DNA of 64,000 bases from Manihot esculenta (GCF_001659605.2 NC_035171.2:24283825-24347824); one strand, 5' to 3'; positions 35,401 through 50,400 are shown, numbered from the stretch's first letter. Program-made: numbers and translations. The notes: a model not told the origin generated them from the sequence alone.

Positions 35401-38400
35401 TTGACACCAAGTGAAATATTTAGATCTTTGGGCTTGATTATGGGGAAATATTTTCTTCAATGGTGTCTCTATTTGATTTCTTATTGCCCTAGCTGCAATC
35501 CCCCATCGAATACTTCATCAATTACACATTAAAGTTGTCTTATCCAAGCATATATGGAGCAATTTCTAAGGTTTGTTGCTCATGGGAAATTTGAACGAGT
35601 ATGACGACTACAACAATTATTGTATTATTTAAACAATCTCCAAGTGCATAATTTGGATGCTTCAGTGCTATTGTCCAACAATTTTTCATGCTTTAAAGTG
35701 AAGCAAATCATTCAGTCATTTACGTTATGGTGATCATGATAAATATAGGCTATATGGATGATATTGCTATAATAGGAACAACCAGGACCTCATCTCTCAA
35801 GTCAAACAACATATATTTAGTCATTTTCAGCCAAGGATATAGGGAAGTTGAAGTATTTTTTGGATTGGAAAAACACTCAAAACAAGCATTATTATTTCAA
35901 AATAACAATATGTCTTGGACATTTTGGAAGAGACTAGCATATTAGACTGCAAACATGCAGATATTGACCCAAATAAAGGAGCACTTCTTAGACAGTGGGA
36001 GCCAATGAAGGATCCTGGTAGATATCAGAGATTGGTTAGCAAGCTAAACAATCTTACAATCACACAACTAAAGATTTCCTTTGCTGTAAGTATATCTAAT
36101 AAGTTCCTTGGTGTGGATGAAAGTAGGGGTGAGCATTCGGTCGGTTCGGTTCAAAACCGAACCGAACTGAATAAACTGAAAACCGAAATTTTAGTGTTTA
36201 TGAAAACCGAACCGAACCGATTTTGGTCAGAAATCGAATCAAACCGGTCTGATTCGGTTCGGTTTGATCGGTTTCAATTTTTAATAATTTTTTTATTTTT
36301 TACACTTTATTTTTAGTATTTTAAAATTTAATTAAAATATTTTAATCTTAATATGATTTAATTTCTCTATATTATTGAAAAAACATATTATTATCACTAA
36401 TCGGTTTGGTTCGATTTTTTCGGTTTTTTTATGATCAAAACCGAACCGAACCGAAATAACCAAAATTTCTAAAATTAAAAACCGAACCGAACCGAAATAT
36501 ATAAAAAACCGAACCAAAATTTTAAATCGGTTCGGTTCGGTCGGTTTTTTCGGTTTGAACCGAATACTGCTCACCCCTAGATGAAAGTAGTGAGGACTGA
36601 GGAATTTTTTGGAAAGTAAAAAAACAGCAAGCTAAGAAACAAAGGAAGAAAGCATGATAGGAACAAGGGCAAACGAAGAACATTTTAGTAGGGACAGCAA
36701 AAGAACACAGAGAAAGACATGCCCTGGGTGTGTACCTAGTCCCAGGAACATGCTCAAGGGATGCAGTCCTCCACCCAACGGACTAAGGACGCCTTTTCCT
36801 AGGTTTATTATGTTTCTAGCAGTCCAAATGCACTTTGGATTTCTTGTCTTTTTCAATAACAGCAGCAGAAATTATTTAGAGATAATTTAGGAGCTTTCCA
36901 ACTCTATCTAGGATTTATTCATGTTTTACCATTTTAATTACCATTAGTTTTATCTCTTTCTTATCTAGATTTTTTAAAGTAGTTGGGTTTGTTAACGTCT
37001 TGTTTAGTCGAATTATATTCTTCTTGTATTTATGTTAAAACTCTATAATTACCCCTAAAATATGTGTATGTAGAATTATATGGGCTAGTTTAAATGTTTC
37101 ATCCAATTCGGGCTATTATGATGTAACATCAAATCCCACATCATTTCCCTTTTTTAAAACCCTTAATCAAACCTCTAATTTATCCTCTTCCCTCCCTGGA
37201 ATCAAATAAAGAATTTCATTCAATATCAACAAGAACATGGTAAACTATGAATTCTCAACCTGTAGCATAGGTGGCCTTAGTTTTATGCTCTCTTGTGTAG
37301 CACTTTGGGGACCTTCTACTGTGATTAGGGCCAAGTCTCCATGTTCAGCAACTGCTCTTGCCTGTGCCTCTTTCAATCTCATCTCTTCTTTCATTCTTCT
37401 TGTTTCTATATCAATTGCTGCAACTCCAGCATCCACAAAAACACATCTGAAAAAGTACTGAATTGTTAGATATTTAAAATACATTTCTTCCTATACTTCA
37501 ATGTCTTTCTTTTTAAAATAAATTCCATGGACACAAAATGATAACAATACACTGAAGGGAATCATATATACAAAAGATATGTTCAGTTAGAGGAAAAGAA
37601 AAAGGAAAAGGAGACTATGAATAATCAAGGAGCATCACATTAAACAATCAACGAATACCAATTCCTAAAAATAAAGCTTAAATAACTCCAATAATAAGCA
37701 GTGGCAGTTGAATAGATGATGGGGGGCACCTCACAGAGCTGCAGCTGTTGTTACATGCCCCTCTTTGAAAGCCAATCACTCAGAGAATACAAATTTCAAT
37801 TCAAGTTAAAGTTTTTGCTCACCCTGTCACTACTAATTGCAAAAGTATTATTTTCCAAAGGCCAATAATTGGGGAAGGAGGAAAAGATTGCAGCTAAGCT
37901 AGCTCCAGTTGCTTCCAGCAGCATTTTCATAAACCTTTTCCTTAAAAAACTGAGGTTCAACTGATTCCATTTTCTTTTTCAAAAAAAAAAAAAAAAGGAA
38001 GAAGAGTAACAGAACATATAAATTTTGACCTTGAAAATCATGCACCAGTCATCTAGACACACTACACTACCACAATTATGACACTCCCCTAAGAAAATTT
38101 CTTTCCATCCTTTCTATCAACTTGGTGAACGGTAATTAAACAAATGCAAAGAATGAAGGATGACAGTATAACGAGGCACTAATCAAATTGCAAGTATCTA
38201 CTATTTTAAAATTGAAAAATAGACCAAAAGGATACCATTAGAAAATTGATATCTAGAAAGTTACTTCTAAATTAGTAATTAATAATATTCACTTAAACAT
38301 TTGTATGTAATTTTTTTTTATGAAATCACTGTGCAGCAATTGGCATAAAAAAAAATAATCAGCTAAACATTCTTAAACCATTAAAGAATTAGTGAAGAAA

Positions 38401-41400
38401 GAATTTTATGCATTTTTAGTTAAGGTGTACCTCACATTGCTCAGGTGCCTTTAGACCTTGAGCACCTTCAATCATAATTATTTCAACCACATAATTCTTC
38501 AGCTTATTTGGAGAAAATACTTAGCATGATAAGTTAGAGAAGCGGACATTGAACTCAAGAGAAATTCATGATGTGACCACAACTTTGACAATTCTATAAT
38601 TGAATTGTATTCCAAACTGACTGGGACTCTGGTTGTTCAAAGAATAAAGTAGAACTCCACCTTATTTAGGTTGTTGGATTTGGAAGAGAGAAAATATTAT
38701 CTGCAAGCTAGTTGCAGGAAACTGACTCATCAACCAGCTTGACTTGCTCACAGACAGAACGACTACGAGCTAGAAACAACTCACAAGCATTAAAGAACTC
38801 TACTTCTCCCAAAACATTATGAAAATCATTTAAAGGTCAGAAGGATTTAATAATAAAACCTTACTAAAGTATCTGGTACAAAATATAAGGAGAAGAATTT
38901 CCAATTGTGTCTTCTCTTCTGCCACAGACACAAGCAAAAAATCATTCACTAGCAAATTATTGGTGAAGCACCTAAACCATATGTGTACTTAATACAAAAC
39001 TACTTATAGCCCCAAAAGACCCTTGGCTTGGACCCTATACATGAAGTGGGCAAGTGGCTGCTTATCAACTAACACCGACCAATTCCAAGTGTGGCAAACT
39101 GGCAATAGAAATCACAATTAATAGAGCACTGTATATTAATTGAACTTTTTCATTGAGATTTAATTATTACCTGAGTATTTACCAATGCAGAAAACTGGGA
39201 TAAAAAGGCTTAATAACCTGAGGTTAAACCTATATGAGGGCCAGGCACAAAAACCAGAAAAACAGAATCATATTCCCCCATTCCTTGTAACTAACTGATG
39301 CATTACTGTACCAGAAGCATGGTTTTAAATAACGGCCGTTACGTTACTATTTACAGGTTTTGGAGAAGGTCGTGGCCGTTAAGGCTGTTATTTAACGGCA
39401 ATAAAATTTTGTTAGAGTAACGGCCGTTACATAATGGTCACGGCCATTTCAGGCTGTGACTTTCTTTTCTCTGCAAGAATTTGCAGAGAATGTTGTGTTC
39501 TTGCTGGGACAGCCTTCTTCATGTGATATTTGAACAGTTGAAGGATTGAAAACTCTCTTTTTAGCCTTATCACTTCATTTCCTAAGCCAAAGTGCCAAAA
39601 CTATAAAAAAAAACATTACATTTCCCTTAATTCTCAAGCTCTCTTCTCAACTTTCTCCTAAATTTCTGTAAGCTTGACTACTAAGGACTGCAGATTCCTC
39701 TGTTCACTTCTTCAAGTATCAAGAACTCTATATTTGAGAGTGGTTTCAAAATCTATTGTGCAAAAAAATTAGTTTTTATCATTTTTTTCAACAAATGTTA
39801 AATATTTTTTGAATCATTGTTGTAGTTAATGCAAAAATAAAAATAATTAGAGGTTAGAATGTTATATAACTTTGATTACAAATTCAGAACTTAAGTTTTT
39901 ATTATTTTTCAATAATTTTTAGAGTTTTTTTGAATCCCTTTAGTTTTTATTTTTGTAGTGAATGTATAAATAAAAATGATTAAAAACTACTTTTATTAGA
40001 AAAACAAAGTGGATCTACTCAACAACCTACTAAACGCTCATTCTGGTGATAATTGAGGTTAATCATCATGCATGATGTTTAAAAATTATAAATTTTGTGT
40101 TTATTTAATATTTTTATACTTATTATTAAGTTGTATAACTTAGTTTTGATTGCACCTTTAAATATTTATTAATTTCATTAACTTTGCAAATTTTTCAAAA
40201 AAATTTGCATAGCAACAGGCCGTTCCCATTACGGTACGACCATTACAGGCCTATTTCCGTTTCCCGCGTCCACGATTTAAAACCATGACCAGAAATCTTA
40301 CCAATCTACAATAGCAATCAGAATCTCTAATAGCATATCTTCCTTTAAAATTGATTGATCATACAAAACTTGATCCATAATTATGTCTACTTCGAGGGAA
40401 TTTTAATTATTTTGCTAATATAGAAACTCCAACATATTCAGCATAAACATCACGAAATTGGTCACCTAATGCTACATTGTTGCAAAAAGAAGTTTCCCAA
40501 AATTGTTATGCACATTATATTGTCCTCATTTTCATATTTATAAATGCTCCATTACATGGAAAATAACCAATCTTATCCTAAGTCCCAGCCAAGGAAAAAC
40601 TGATATATTTTCATCAATAATCTAGATCTACACTGCAAATAAAAGGAAATGGCTTCAAGCTCCATTCTTCCTTCAAGTGGATTCCACTATAATAATCCAT
40701 ATAAATTTGAATCACATTTAAGCTAGTGTAACGATCAACTGCCTGCTTGTGGATTACGTCCCACATTGGGAAATTACGGCAATTCTGAATTGTATATAAT
40801 AGTTAGCACGAAACTACTAAATAATTTGGGTTAACTATTTTGGAGCAAGTGGAAAGTGGGTCCAAAAGTTATTTGGGCCAGTTTAGGCCGAGCTGTTTCA
40901 ATTAGTATTAGAGCCACTCTGGGTCAGAAAAATTGTGCGGAGCTAGTGGACCTGCGAGGAAAGAGCTACCCATGTGAGACGAGATAGAGCCGCCCGAGGT
41001 ACTAGCGAACCACAATACCCGAGGGTATGGTCCTGATTTAGCAATTGTATTCAATTCAGTTGTGACGAGGACGTCGCAAATTTGGCCGGACCGAGTGTAA
41101 CGGTCAGCTGCCTGCTTGTGGATTACATCCCACATCGGGAAATTATGGCAATTCCGAATTGTATATAATAGCTAGCACGAAACTACTAAATAACTTGAGT
41201 TAACCATTTTGAGCCAAGTGGAAAGTGGGTCCAAAAGTTATTTGGACCAGCTTGGGCCGGACTGTTTCAATTGGCCAAACATAATATTTCCCTAAGTGAG
41301 CAATACTAGTTTATATTTAAATTACTAACCAGAGATACAAGAAAAATCCAGTCTCTCTGAATAAACCAGGAGTCCAACTTAAAAATAGACATAAAACATT

Positions 41401-44400
41401 AATCAATAAAAAAAACTTACTCAATAGTAGTTGGTGTAGCCACAAAAAGCTGTCTACGATGCCAAACAGCTCCCGTAGCATACGGAATTGCAACATCTCC
41501 TAGATATCGATATTGAGGCCTCAAAGAAGATATGACAATATACTGCTGATAGGCAAAAGCACAGTACTCAACTGTTTGATCCCATGCAGTCCATTCTGGC
41601 TGAGGAAGCAGACCACCCACAGGTTCAAAAGTTTCCCAACTGCAAATTATAATTTTAATCAAGCATTAAAAAGGATCAAAAACCTTAGGTCTTACTTACC
41701 CTAAGGTAAAAGAAAAAGTACATTAATCTGCTTGGATAAAAATTGCTAAATGCTTCAGATAGCAGCCAGCACACTTTCATGTTCAGTATGCAATTAATGT
41801 ATGTTATAGGAGCCTGATGGACCAATGCTTGTAGAATGAATCAACAAAAGCACAATATGACTTGTAATTACTTGAAAAGATAGCATTGTTGAGCAATTAT
41901 GGGAAGGATGAGCAAGAATGTACTGAAGGGGAGAGCAATTAGCAAAAATGTTGGTTAGTTTAGAGAGAGAGAGAGAGAGAAAGAGAGAGAGCACAGTTAG
42001 AAATGGTGCCAGTTAAATACAGTGGAAGACTGAAGACCTGCAATTTTTGAGTTCTTTTATCTCTTTTGTTCCTTCTCATTGCCATTTAATCAAGTGCCAA
42101 TACTATCAGAAAAATTCCATGTAGCAACTCTTCCGTGATATCAAAAAAGGCAATTACATATTTACATGACCTTATTCAAACAATTTCTCCATTAAACTTG
42201 CTATTTTACAAAAGTTGGATTCTTTTCAATTGTCAATTATGGAATAAAGAGGGAAAAGGATAAGATAGTCTAAAGAATGGAGACAAGGTTGCATGTATTG
42301 GGAGTCAGCTTTGAAGAGGGGAATGCAACCCTAGGAGTTGCTTTGTGTTTTGGTACTTAAGGTGAATGGCTTTGTGTAGGTGTTTTTTAATCTAACTTGT
42401 GAGTTGCTGGTTGTGTTTTTTGGTTTCAACAAGAATCGCATCAAGGGCAAGCGTTGAAATTGATGAGAGATTCCATGCTCCAACTTAAGGGGGAGCATTA
42501 TGGAAAGTCGATATGTATTTTATATTTTTCTACGTAGGAGGATTTATATACCCTATTTAGTTGGAATCCCTTGATTTATGATATCATGCCATATATGTCT
42601 CGAATCTTCCTTTATAAATAAAGAAGCTTATGCATTATGACATATAAAATACAATTAAATAAAGATGTAGCCCTTTAAGATTTTGTGTCCATAGGCGTAG
42701 ATGTGGGCTTTCATAACTGAACCACGTAAATCTCATTATTTTCCTCTTTATTCTTTATTATTCCAACTTTAACATCATAAAAATGTTAGAATGATGCATT
42801 TTAATGCGCCTACCTAGTTCATCCATGAGCAAACAATGATAAAGAAGTTGACCGATATTGGTGTCCCAACTCGCATATCTCTTGCAATTAACTAACAACA
42901 GAGAAGTATTATGACTCTCACCTAAACAACTGAAAGTTTTGAGGGGCTGCCTCAGCAGGAGATCTCTGTGAAGAAAATCCATCATCAAACGTACTAAATG
43001 AAGAACCAGGACTACTTCCAAATCCTGACAGAGGCATAGATTGAATTGTGGAAATAGCTGTTGCTGCAACAGCGCTAATCCTCCGAGATGTTCTATAGGC
43101 CACACCTAGCAGTGCCCCCCCATGCAAGCCAATGACCTAGAACAGATAATATTCAATAAGAGGACAACTTCACTCCACACAAGAGCAACAATTGAACATA
43201 GTCTTTGCAATTACAATGGAGAATGCAGAAAAAGCAATAAGATGCACAATGTTGTTGAACCACATGGATTATGGAGTTATAAAACTTTCTAATTATTAAC
43301 AAACTATCAAAGTATCTGTAAGGCATCAGGAACTGCAGCTTTTTTTTTTTGTCTACATGATACTTTGATGGTTTAAAATATAAGAAATTCTGAGAATAAA
43401 GTGTCAATTCCATCTGTACATGCTTTTTGGGATTACTAAGAAAAAATGGGAAACTTTGTATGTGTCTATGTGACGCAGATATATCAGAAAATTCAGCAGA
43501 TGTTAACACCAAAAGTGACTACCTGCATAAAAAAAATTCAGAATGAGACAAGTCATGAGCCTGAATCCTATTGCACTTGATTGCAGGAAAAAATTCACAA
43601 AGAATGAACTTAGATTAAGTGGAACTCATATACACCCTGGAACAAGAGAAAGGCATCAATTACCGGTTCAGAACGACTTCCTACAGATCTCATCAGGATA
43701 TTTGATGTACCATCATCAAGCAAGATACGAACTTGCACACTGGCTGCAGAAGCAGCACTAGCTGCTGCTGCTGCTGCTTGAGCTGCCGCTGCAGCTGCTT
43801 CTTTCGCTTTCCTTGAGGAAACACCCTTGGGAATTATAGGAATTCTAGGAGCTATTGCAGATTCTAGTATAGCAAATCTATCACGACATGTATCCCAAGC
43901 CAGAAGTCTTGCACTGCCTGAATCTACGATGGTCCAATCACTAACCTTGTATATAGAGAAGTAAGGAATATCAGGCCACACAATTGCGAGGTATCTGCAA
44001 AAGACATTTGTGGTTAGAAAGTAACTTCACTGCCACGAGGATTTCTAGCTCCAAAATGGGAATGCCAAAACAACTAATAGATGAATAGAAGATGACAAAG
44101 CAAAACCCCGCACCCCCAGCTTCAAAACGTCAATGCAAAAAGCTAAGACATGCAGAAAAACAACATAAGTAGAATAACCTTTGCAGCAGCCACCACTATT
44201 TGAGTAAAGGAGATTTACTCCATGTTATATTAAAAAAAAAGGAGAAAAATAAATAATTCAGTGCAACTTCATCCATCTCCGAAACATGAACAAGAATAAC
44301 TAGCTGAAAACCTAAATGCCATATTAGAAGTTATTCAGAACTAACAGTCCACTTTTATAGGTGCCTGCTACTTACCTAATGATGATGTCTGCACTTCATA

Positions 44401-47400
44401 TTTCAAATTACAAACAAGAAATAACAAACAAATCAGTGCAAAGGTATGTCCACGTGCAATATATCAACAGCATTAGAGAAAGTTAGGAAACTTACTTTCC
44501 CGAACTGCTCACAGAAAGAACAGAATATGAATCATGTGGAACAGGTGTACTAATATGCTTCTTAATCTGCTTGACATGCAATGGTTCAGCTGAGTCTCCC
44601 CTGTGCTTTCCTGTTTCAGACAAGGAACCATTGCTACCGAGAGATACATTTGCTGTGTTGGACAATTGAAAGTTTAGTAGTTTCAATTCCCTTTCAACTA
44701 CATAGACAGCCGAATGCTCCCTATTTCCTGATGGTGTTGGCAGAGGAGCTACACTTGGGAGGGATGTGGCATCAAACTCACTAACAATAATACCAATATT
44801 GGTTCCAGTAGCAACAAGGTGAGGCTGCAAAGGATGTGCAACCATACAATAAACCTGCTATGACAATCCAATGCATATCCAGGATGTCATATATATGGAA
44901 CAAAGCATGGGAAAATATTAGCGCTTATGAAGCATGATTAATAACTTCTTTAAACCAAATTTTACTTAAAGAATCTCAAGCGCAACAGTAATATATTGAA
45001 GATACAATTGCCTTTATTACAACAAGCACACAAAAGACTAGTAGTTATCAAATGCCAAACTGCAAGAAACACTGATTTTTAAGAAAATAAATTTGCATAA
45101 TTCTAGTTTAAAGAAAGTTTGGAGGCTAGAGAGTATGGAACAATAAAGTCTTAATCTCAAACTACTTGGAATCAGTTATATGGATCCTTTTTCACCATTC
45201 TGCTTTATTTAAGACCAACTTCACATCAATTTCATAAAATTGTAAATCTTCTCATGCTACTTCTCTCCATGTTAATTTAAGTCTCCAATGTCCAATCTCC
45301 TCCTAACCCTTCCATCACTAATTTATCACCTTTTTGCATTGGAGCATTTGGTTCTCTACCAGCGTGAACCAGTCACCCTCACCTCCAAACAGGAAACAGG
45401 ATTTGCATCATACAAGTAAATTTGCCCATGCTATTGATGTGACTTAGTTATAGGAATTCTTTTAACACAATATTTAATTTGTTACTAAAACAATTTAACA
45501 AGTATCTTTGTTCATGTGGTGTGGTGATCAACTTGTAATTGTGGTATTGTTGCATTTCACTATCGGTTGATTACTTGGTTTTGGGTTTTGTAAGGTAACT
45601 TTCATGAATCCCAAGTGCTCAGAGGGAGACATTTGAATCTGTGTTTTTAATTTCTGCATTAAGTTTTATTATCATAAATATAGAAGTTTTTATTAATTAA
45701 AAATAAGAAAATTATTTTTTTTTTCTAAGAAAACCTAAATTTAGACAAAAATAGAAGTTGTACTCTAACTTGAGCCAAAGATAAATTTATTTTTCCATTG
45801 TTTTCCTTATTTATTCTTTTATATCTTATTTCCAAATCTTATAAATTTATTTAATCCATGTCTCTTGGTTGCTGCACCTGACCAGATCACATGCAAATGT
45901 AGCAAATCTGACAAATATAATTAATATTAATGCATCTTCAATGTATGAGCGGTTAACAGATAAGAAAGAAACAGTTTTTCCTGGAACAGTGACAGAAAGT
46001 TGGTGTTTTATTATATATAATTGTTGACTTATTTACTGATCCTAGCTGATTCTAGGGATATAATTTGATTTGATTAAGATCCTTAATTATCTCTGTAATT
46101 ATAATTTGATTATTTGCTTCCGTTTAGATATAATTCTTTGTATATAAATAGTCATGTAGACCAATTGTAAAGATGAAGAGTGAAATACAAGAATACTCTA
46201 AATTTTCCCAAACTTCTTCATGGTATCAGAGCCTCCCCATCCGATGTTGCACCTCCCATAAATATGTCACGCACCAATAAAAATTCTGGGCGTGGGGGTG
46301 TGTTGAATCCCACATCGGTTGTAGAAAGGGGTAATGTGCCCCTTATATGGGCCATAAACACTCCTCCCCCTTGAGCTAGCTTTTGGGGTGAGTTAGACCT
46401 GATCCAAATTTAACATGATATCAGAACTTTTTCTTGATTTTAGGGCTCACATTCAAATTTTCCTCTTTAGGGTTTCAAAATCCTAGATCTACCTTTTTGG
46501 TACTAACCCATCTAGAAGCCTTTTCTCCTCTCACCGCCGGCACCAGGAGAATCGTCGGACTGTCACCGGCCGATCGCCCAGCTTCGACGCCGGAAAAACC
46601 TGCGCGTGAGGCTCACGCGCCTCCCTTTCTCGGTGCATGACCCATCGCTTCCCGACGCATGACCCATCGCCTGACGCTGCTTTGCCCTCCGATCACTCCG
46701 GCGACGATTCCGACCACTTTCCGGCCTTCCCGTGCTGCTACCCGATCTTTTGGTGAATCGATTGGGCTCTCTTGTGTGTACAACCTTGGATACATGGCAG
46801 AAAGTAAAAGGTTGTTGATGGCAGAAGGTAAAAGAGTCTCGATTCCTAACTCTAATTATTCATCCTTCAGTGCCACATCTAATTTTGTTAAGTCAAGTAA
46901 TGCTTCCTCTCTTAATAATATTCCATGGACTATCGATTCTGGTGCGAATAGACACATGACAGGCTCTTCTAAAGGCTTTCTCAATTATTTTCCTTCTCTA
47001 ACCAAAAATAGTGTCAGAATTGCTGATAGCTCTTTTACTCCCATATCTGAAACAAGTTCTGTTATTTGCACATCCAACATTAAATTATCATTTATCCTCC
47101 ATGTTCCCCACTTTCCTGTCAACCTTTTATCTGTCAGTGCTATTACCAATGCCCTTAACTGTAAAATTGAATTCTTTCCTGATCATTGTGTTATTCAGGA
47201 TCTTCGCACAGGGAAGAGGATTGGCAATGGTAGGCTGCATGATGGCTTATACATGTTGGAGGGTGATCCAGGTTCTTCGATATCTCAAGTCTGTTTTGGA
47301 GAAAATAAGGATATCAATTAGCAAATAATACAGTTGCACAGGCAGTTAGGGCATCCATCATTTTTTATCTTAGAAAAACTTTATCCTAATTTGTTTGCTA

Positions 47401-50400
47401 GAACTTAGTTTGGTTCTTTATTCTGTGATGCTTGTGAGTATGCTAAACACACTAGGACATCCTATCCTTTGAGTCATAATAAAAGTCAAATTCCTTTTGC
47501 GACTATTCATTCTGATGTTTGGGGGCCTACTCAAACTGTCTCCTTATCTGGTAATCGATGGTTTGTTACCTTTATTGATTGTTGCACTCGAATGACTTGG
47601 GTGTGATGTCTTTTCTTGTTTTCAATCCTTTCATAAGATGGTTTGTACTCAATTTGATACTAAGGTGAAAATTTTGAAAACTGACAATGGAAGAGAATAC
47701 ATGGATAGTAGATTTTCTGCTTATTTGGAGAGTAATGGGATAGTACACTAGACTAGTTGTCCTCATACTAGTGCTCAAAATGGCGTTGCTGAGAGGAAAA
47801 ATAGGCATCTATTAGAAGTAGCTCAATCTCTTATGTTCACCATGAATCTACCCAAAGCATATTAGGGAGATGCAATCCTTGTATCTGCTTATCTTATCAA
47901 TAGAATGCCTCTCAAGACCCTTGACTTTATGAGTCTTTTGGATGTTCTACAAGGTAAGAATTCATATGTTGTTCCACCAAAAGTATTTGGGTGCGTTTGC
48001 TCTGTCCATACTAGGACGGCAGGGAAATTGGATCCCAAAGCCCTTAAATGTGTGTTTGTTGGGTATTCTCCGACGCAGAAAGGATACAAGTGTTATCACT
48101 CTCCCTCTAGGAAATACTTAATCAGTATGGATGTTACCTTCCGAGAAACTGAACCCTACTTCAGTACCACCCATTCACCTTTTCAGGGGAAGAATAATGA
48201 GCAAGAAGAGGTGATCCCGAATTCTGTGATTCTGAATGATATGGTTCAACTAGAGAGTTTGAGTTCTAGTAGACAGGGGAAGATGTCCAATCAGGAAGAG
48301 AGAATTGGTCATTTGGACAAGTCAGATTTGAGAAGGTATTTGAGGAGAGACAATGCAGAAGAAGCCATTATGCAGTCTACTCAGAGTAAAGAATCTTTTT
48401 CTGGTGAGTTACCCAATCAAGAATCTTCTTCAACTCTTGAATGCTCCAATGACTTAGATAAACCTATTGCACAAAGAAAATGGGCCAGATCTTGTACTAA
48501 ACACCCTATTTCTAACTTTATTTCTTATGAATCCTTGTCTCCTTCCTATAGAGCCTTTGCCTTGTCTATTTCCTCTGTGTCTATTCCACAGGATTGGAAG
48601 AAAGCTCTTGCAAATCCTAAATGGAAGGGAGCAATGATTGAAGAGATGAAAGCATTGGCTAAAAATGAGACCTAGGAGCTTGTCACTCTCTCACCTGGAA
48701 AGAAACTCGTTGGTTGTAAATGGATGTTCACAGTGAAACACAAAGCTAATGGCACAATTGAACGGTTTAAGGCCAAATTGGATGGAGTGGATTACCAAGA
48801 GACATTTGCCCTAGTTGCAAAAATGAACTCAATCAGAGTTCTGTTATCTTGCGCTGCCAACTTGGATTGGGACTTGCAACAGTTTGATATGAAGAATGCT
48901 TTCCTTCATGGAAATTTAGAAGAAAAAGTGTTCATGGAAATTCCTCCTTGGTTCACCGATGAGAAGACACAAGGAAAGGTGTGCAAGTTAAAAAAGGCTT
49001 TGTATGGGCTAAAACAATCTCTCAGAGCTTGGTTTGACAAGTTTAGCAAATGATGTCTTTTGGTTACCAGCAAAGCAATGTTGATCACACTCTATTTATC
49101 AAACATCACAAGGGTAAGATCACCCTTATTGTGTATGTTGATGATATAGTGATGACAGGTGATGACAAAGATGAAATGGCTCAACTAAAGAGGTTGTTGA
49201 CTCAGGAATTTGAAATCAAAGGTCTAAGAAAACTACAATATTTCTTAAATATCGAGGTGGCTAGATCAGAAAAAGAAATTTTCATCTCCCAAAGAAAGTA
49301 CATTCTGGATCTTTTGGAAGAAACTGGTATGATAGGGTGTAAACCAGCAGAATCTCCCATTGAAAGTAATCACAAGCTGGAAATAGGAAGGTTGATTTAT
49401 CTCTCACACACTCGACCGGATATAGCCATGGTTTCAAATCGTAGTCGTAGTCGCAGTCGCGTTTGCGGTTGCGGCCGTATGTAACGGAAACAGGCCTGTA
49501 ACGGTCATAACATAATTGTAACGGCCTGTCGCGGCGCAAATTTTTTGGAAAAATTTGTAAAGTTCATGAAATTAAAATATATTGAAAGATATAATGAAAA
49601 TTAAGTTATACAACTTAATAATAAGTACAAATATATCAAATAAACATACAATACATATATTTTAAACATTATATATAGTAACTTACCTCAATTAATACTA
49701 CCAGAATGATCGTTTAGGGTAGGTTTTTTAGTAGAAATTTAAGAATATAAGCTGCTATCAAAAAATTTAAGAGAAATATGGCAGTTTTTGGCTTGAAAAG
49801 TTGAAATGGAGGCTGGAAATAAGTATGGAAGAACGCTAGAGCCTATAGCTGGAGTCTGGACTCTGGAGAAAGGGAGAGTGTGCTGGATGGAGGACTGCTT
49901 GGCTTGCTGGTTGTGGCAAAGACACAAAGTAGTAAAGAGTAAAGAAAGACAAAAGGCCAAAGAGAAGAAGTAGAGAAATCGGTTTTTTCCCCTTCAATAA
50001 TGCATACAAAGGCCGGTGTTGGACTACTGGTAAGGAAAGTAGCGGTCGTTATGGCCGTCACATCATGGTCGATAACAGCCATTACCTTTGCGTAACGGCC
50101 ATAACGGCCGTTACAGCAATAAAATTTTCCTGCCGTTATTTACAGGCCTTAACGGCCACAGCAGGCTCGAAAACTTATAAATAACGGCCGTTACGTAACG
50201 TAACGACCGTTATTTAAAACCATGGATATAGCCTATGTTGTTAGCTTAGTCAGCCAATTCATGCATGACTCTCGCGACACTCATATGCAGGTTGTACTTC
50301 GCATCTTGAGATATCTAAAGTCTGCACCAGGGAAAGGGCTTCTTTACTCCAAACATGGTCACCTCCAAGTTAAAACTTTTACAGATGCAGATTGGGAAGG

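Larger units (their letters stand above)
30313..37259 (-). other. TWD40-2: TWD40-2 intron 15, 6.9 kb, transposon-filled
   Basis: Bounded by donor GTTGAG after ...LRPPMLQ and acceptor TTTGAAG before VVRLASFQ. From low to high coordinates it holds an inverted copia 3' half (30866-31713), a copia 5' half (31714-34438), a second copia remnant (34439-36115) and a hAT MITE (36124-36579). About 36590-37250 has no recognised feature. Confidence 0.9.
37447..41420 (-). other. TWD40-2: TWD40-2 intron 14, 4.0 kb
   Basis: Donor GTAAGT after ...TPTTIE, acceptor TTTCAG before CVFVDAG. Contains a Mutator-like MITE (39319-40286) and a TRIM (40727-41269). 37450-39300 shows nothing I recognise apart from an A/T-run near 37980. 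Confidence 0.9.
41640..42921 (-). other. TWD40-2: TWD40-2 intron 13, 1.3 kb
   Basis: Contains a (GA)n microsatellite (41962-41991) and the 3' end of a copia element with its LTR (42498-42774). Confidence 0.88.

Noticed and set aside
40908..41135. 75-residue minus-strand ORF ending ...SDPEWL
   Set aside because: It lies across the TRIM interior and LTR and has no coding similarity; it is a chance frame in a non-coding element.
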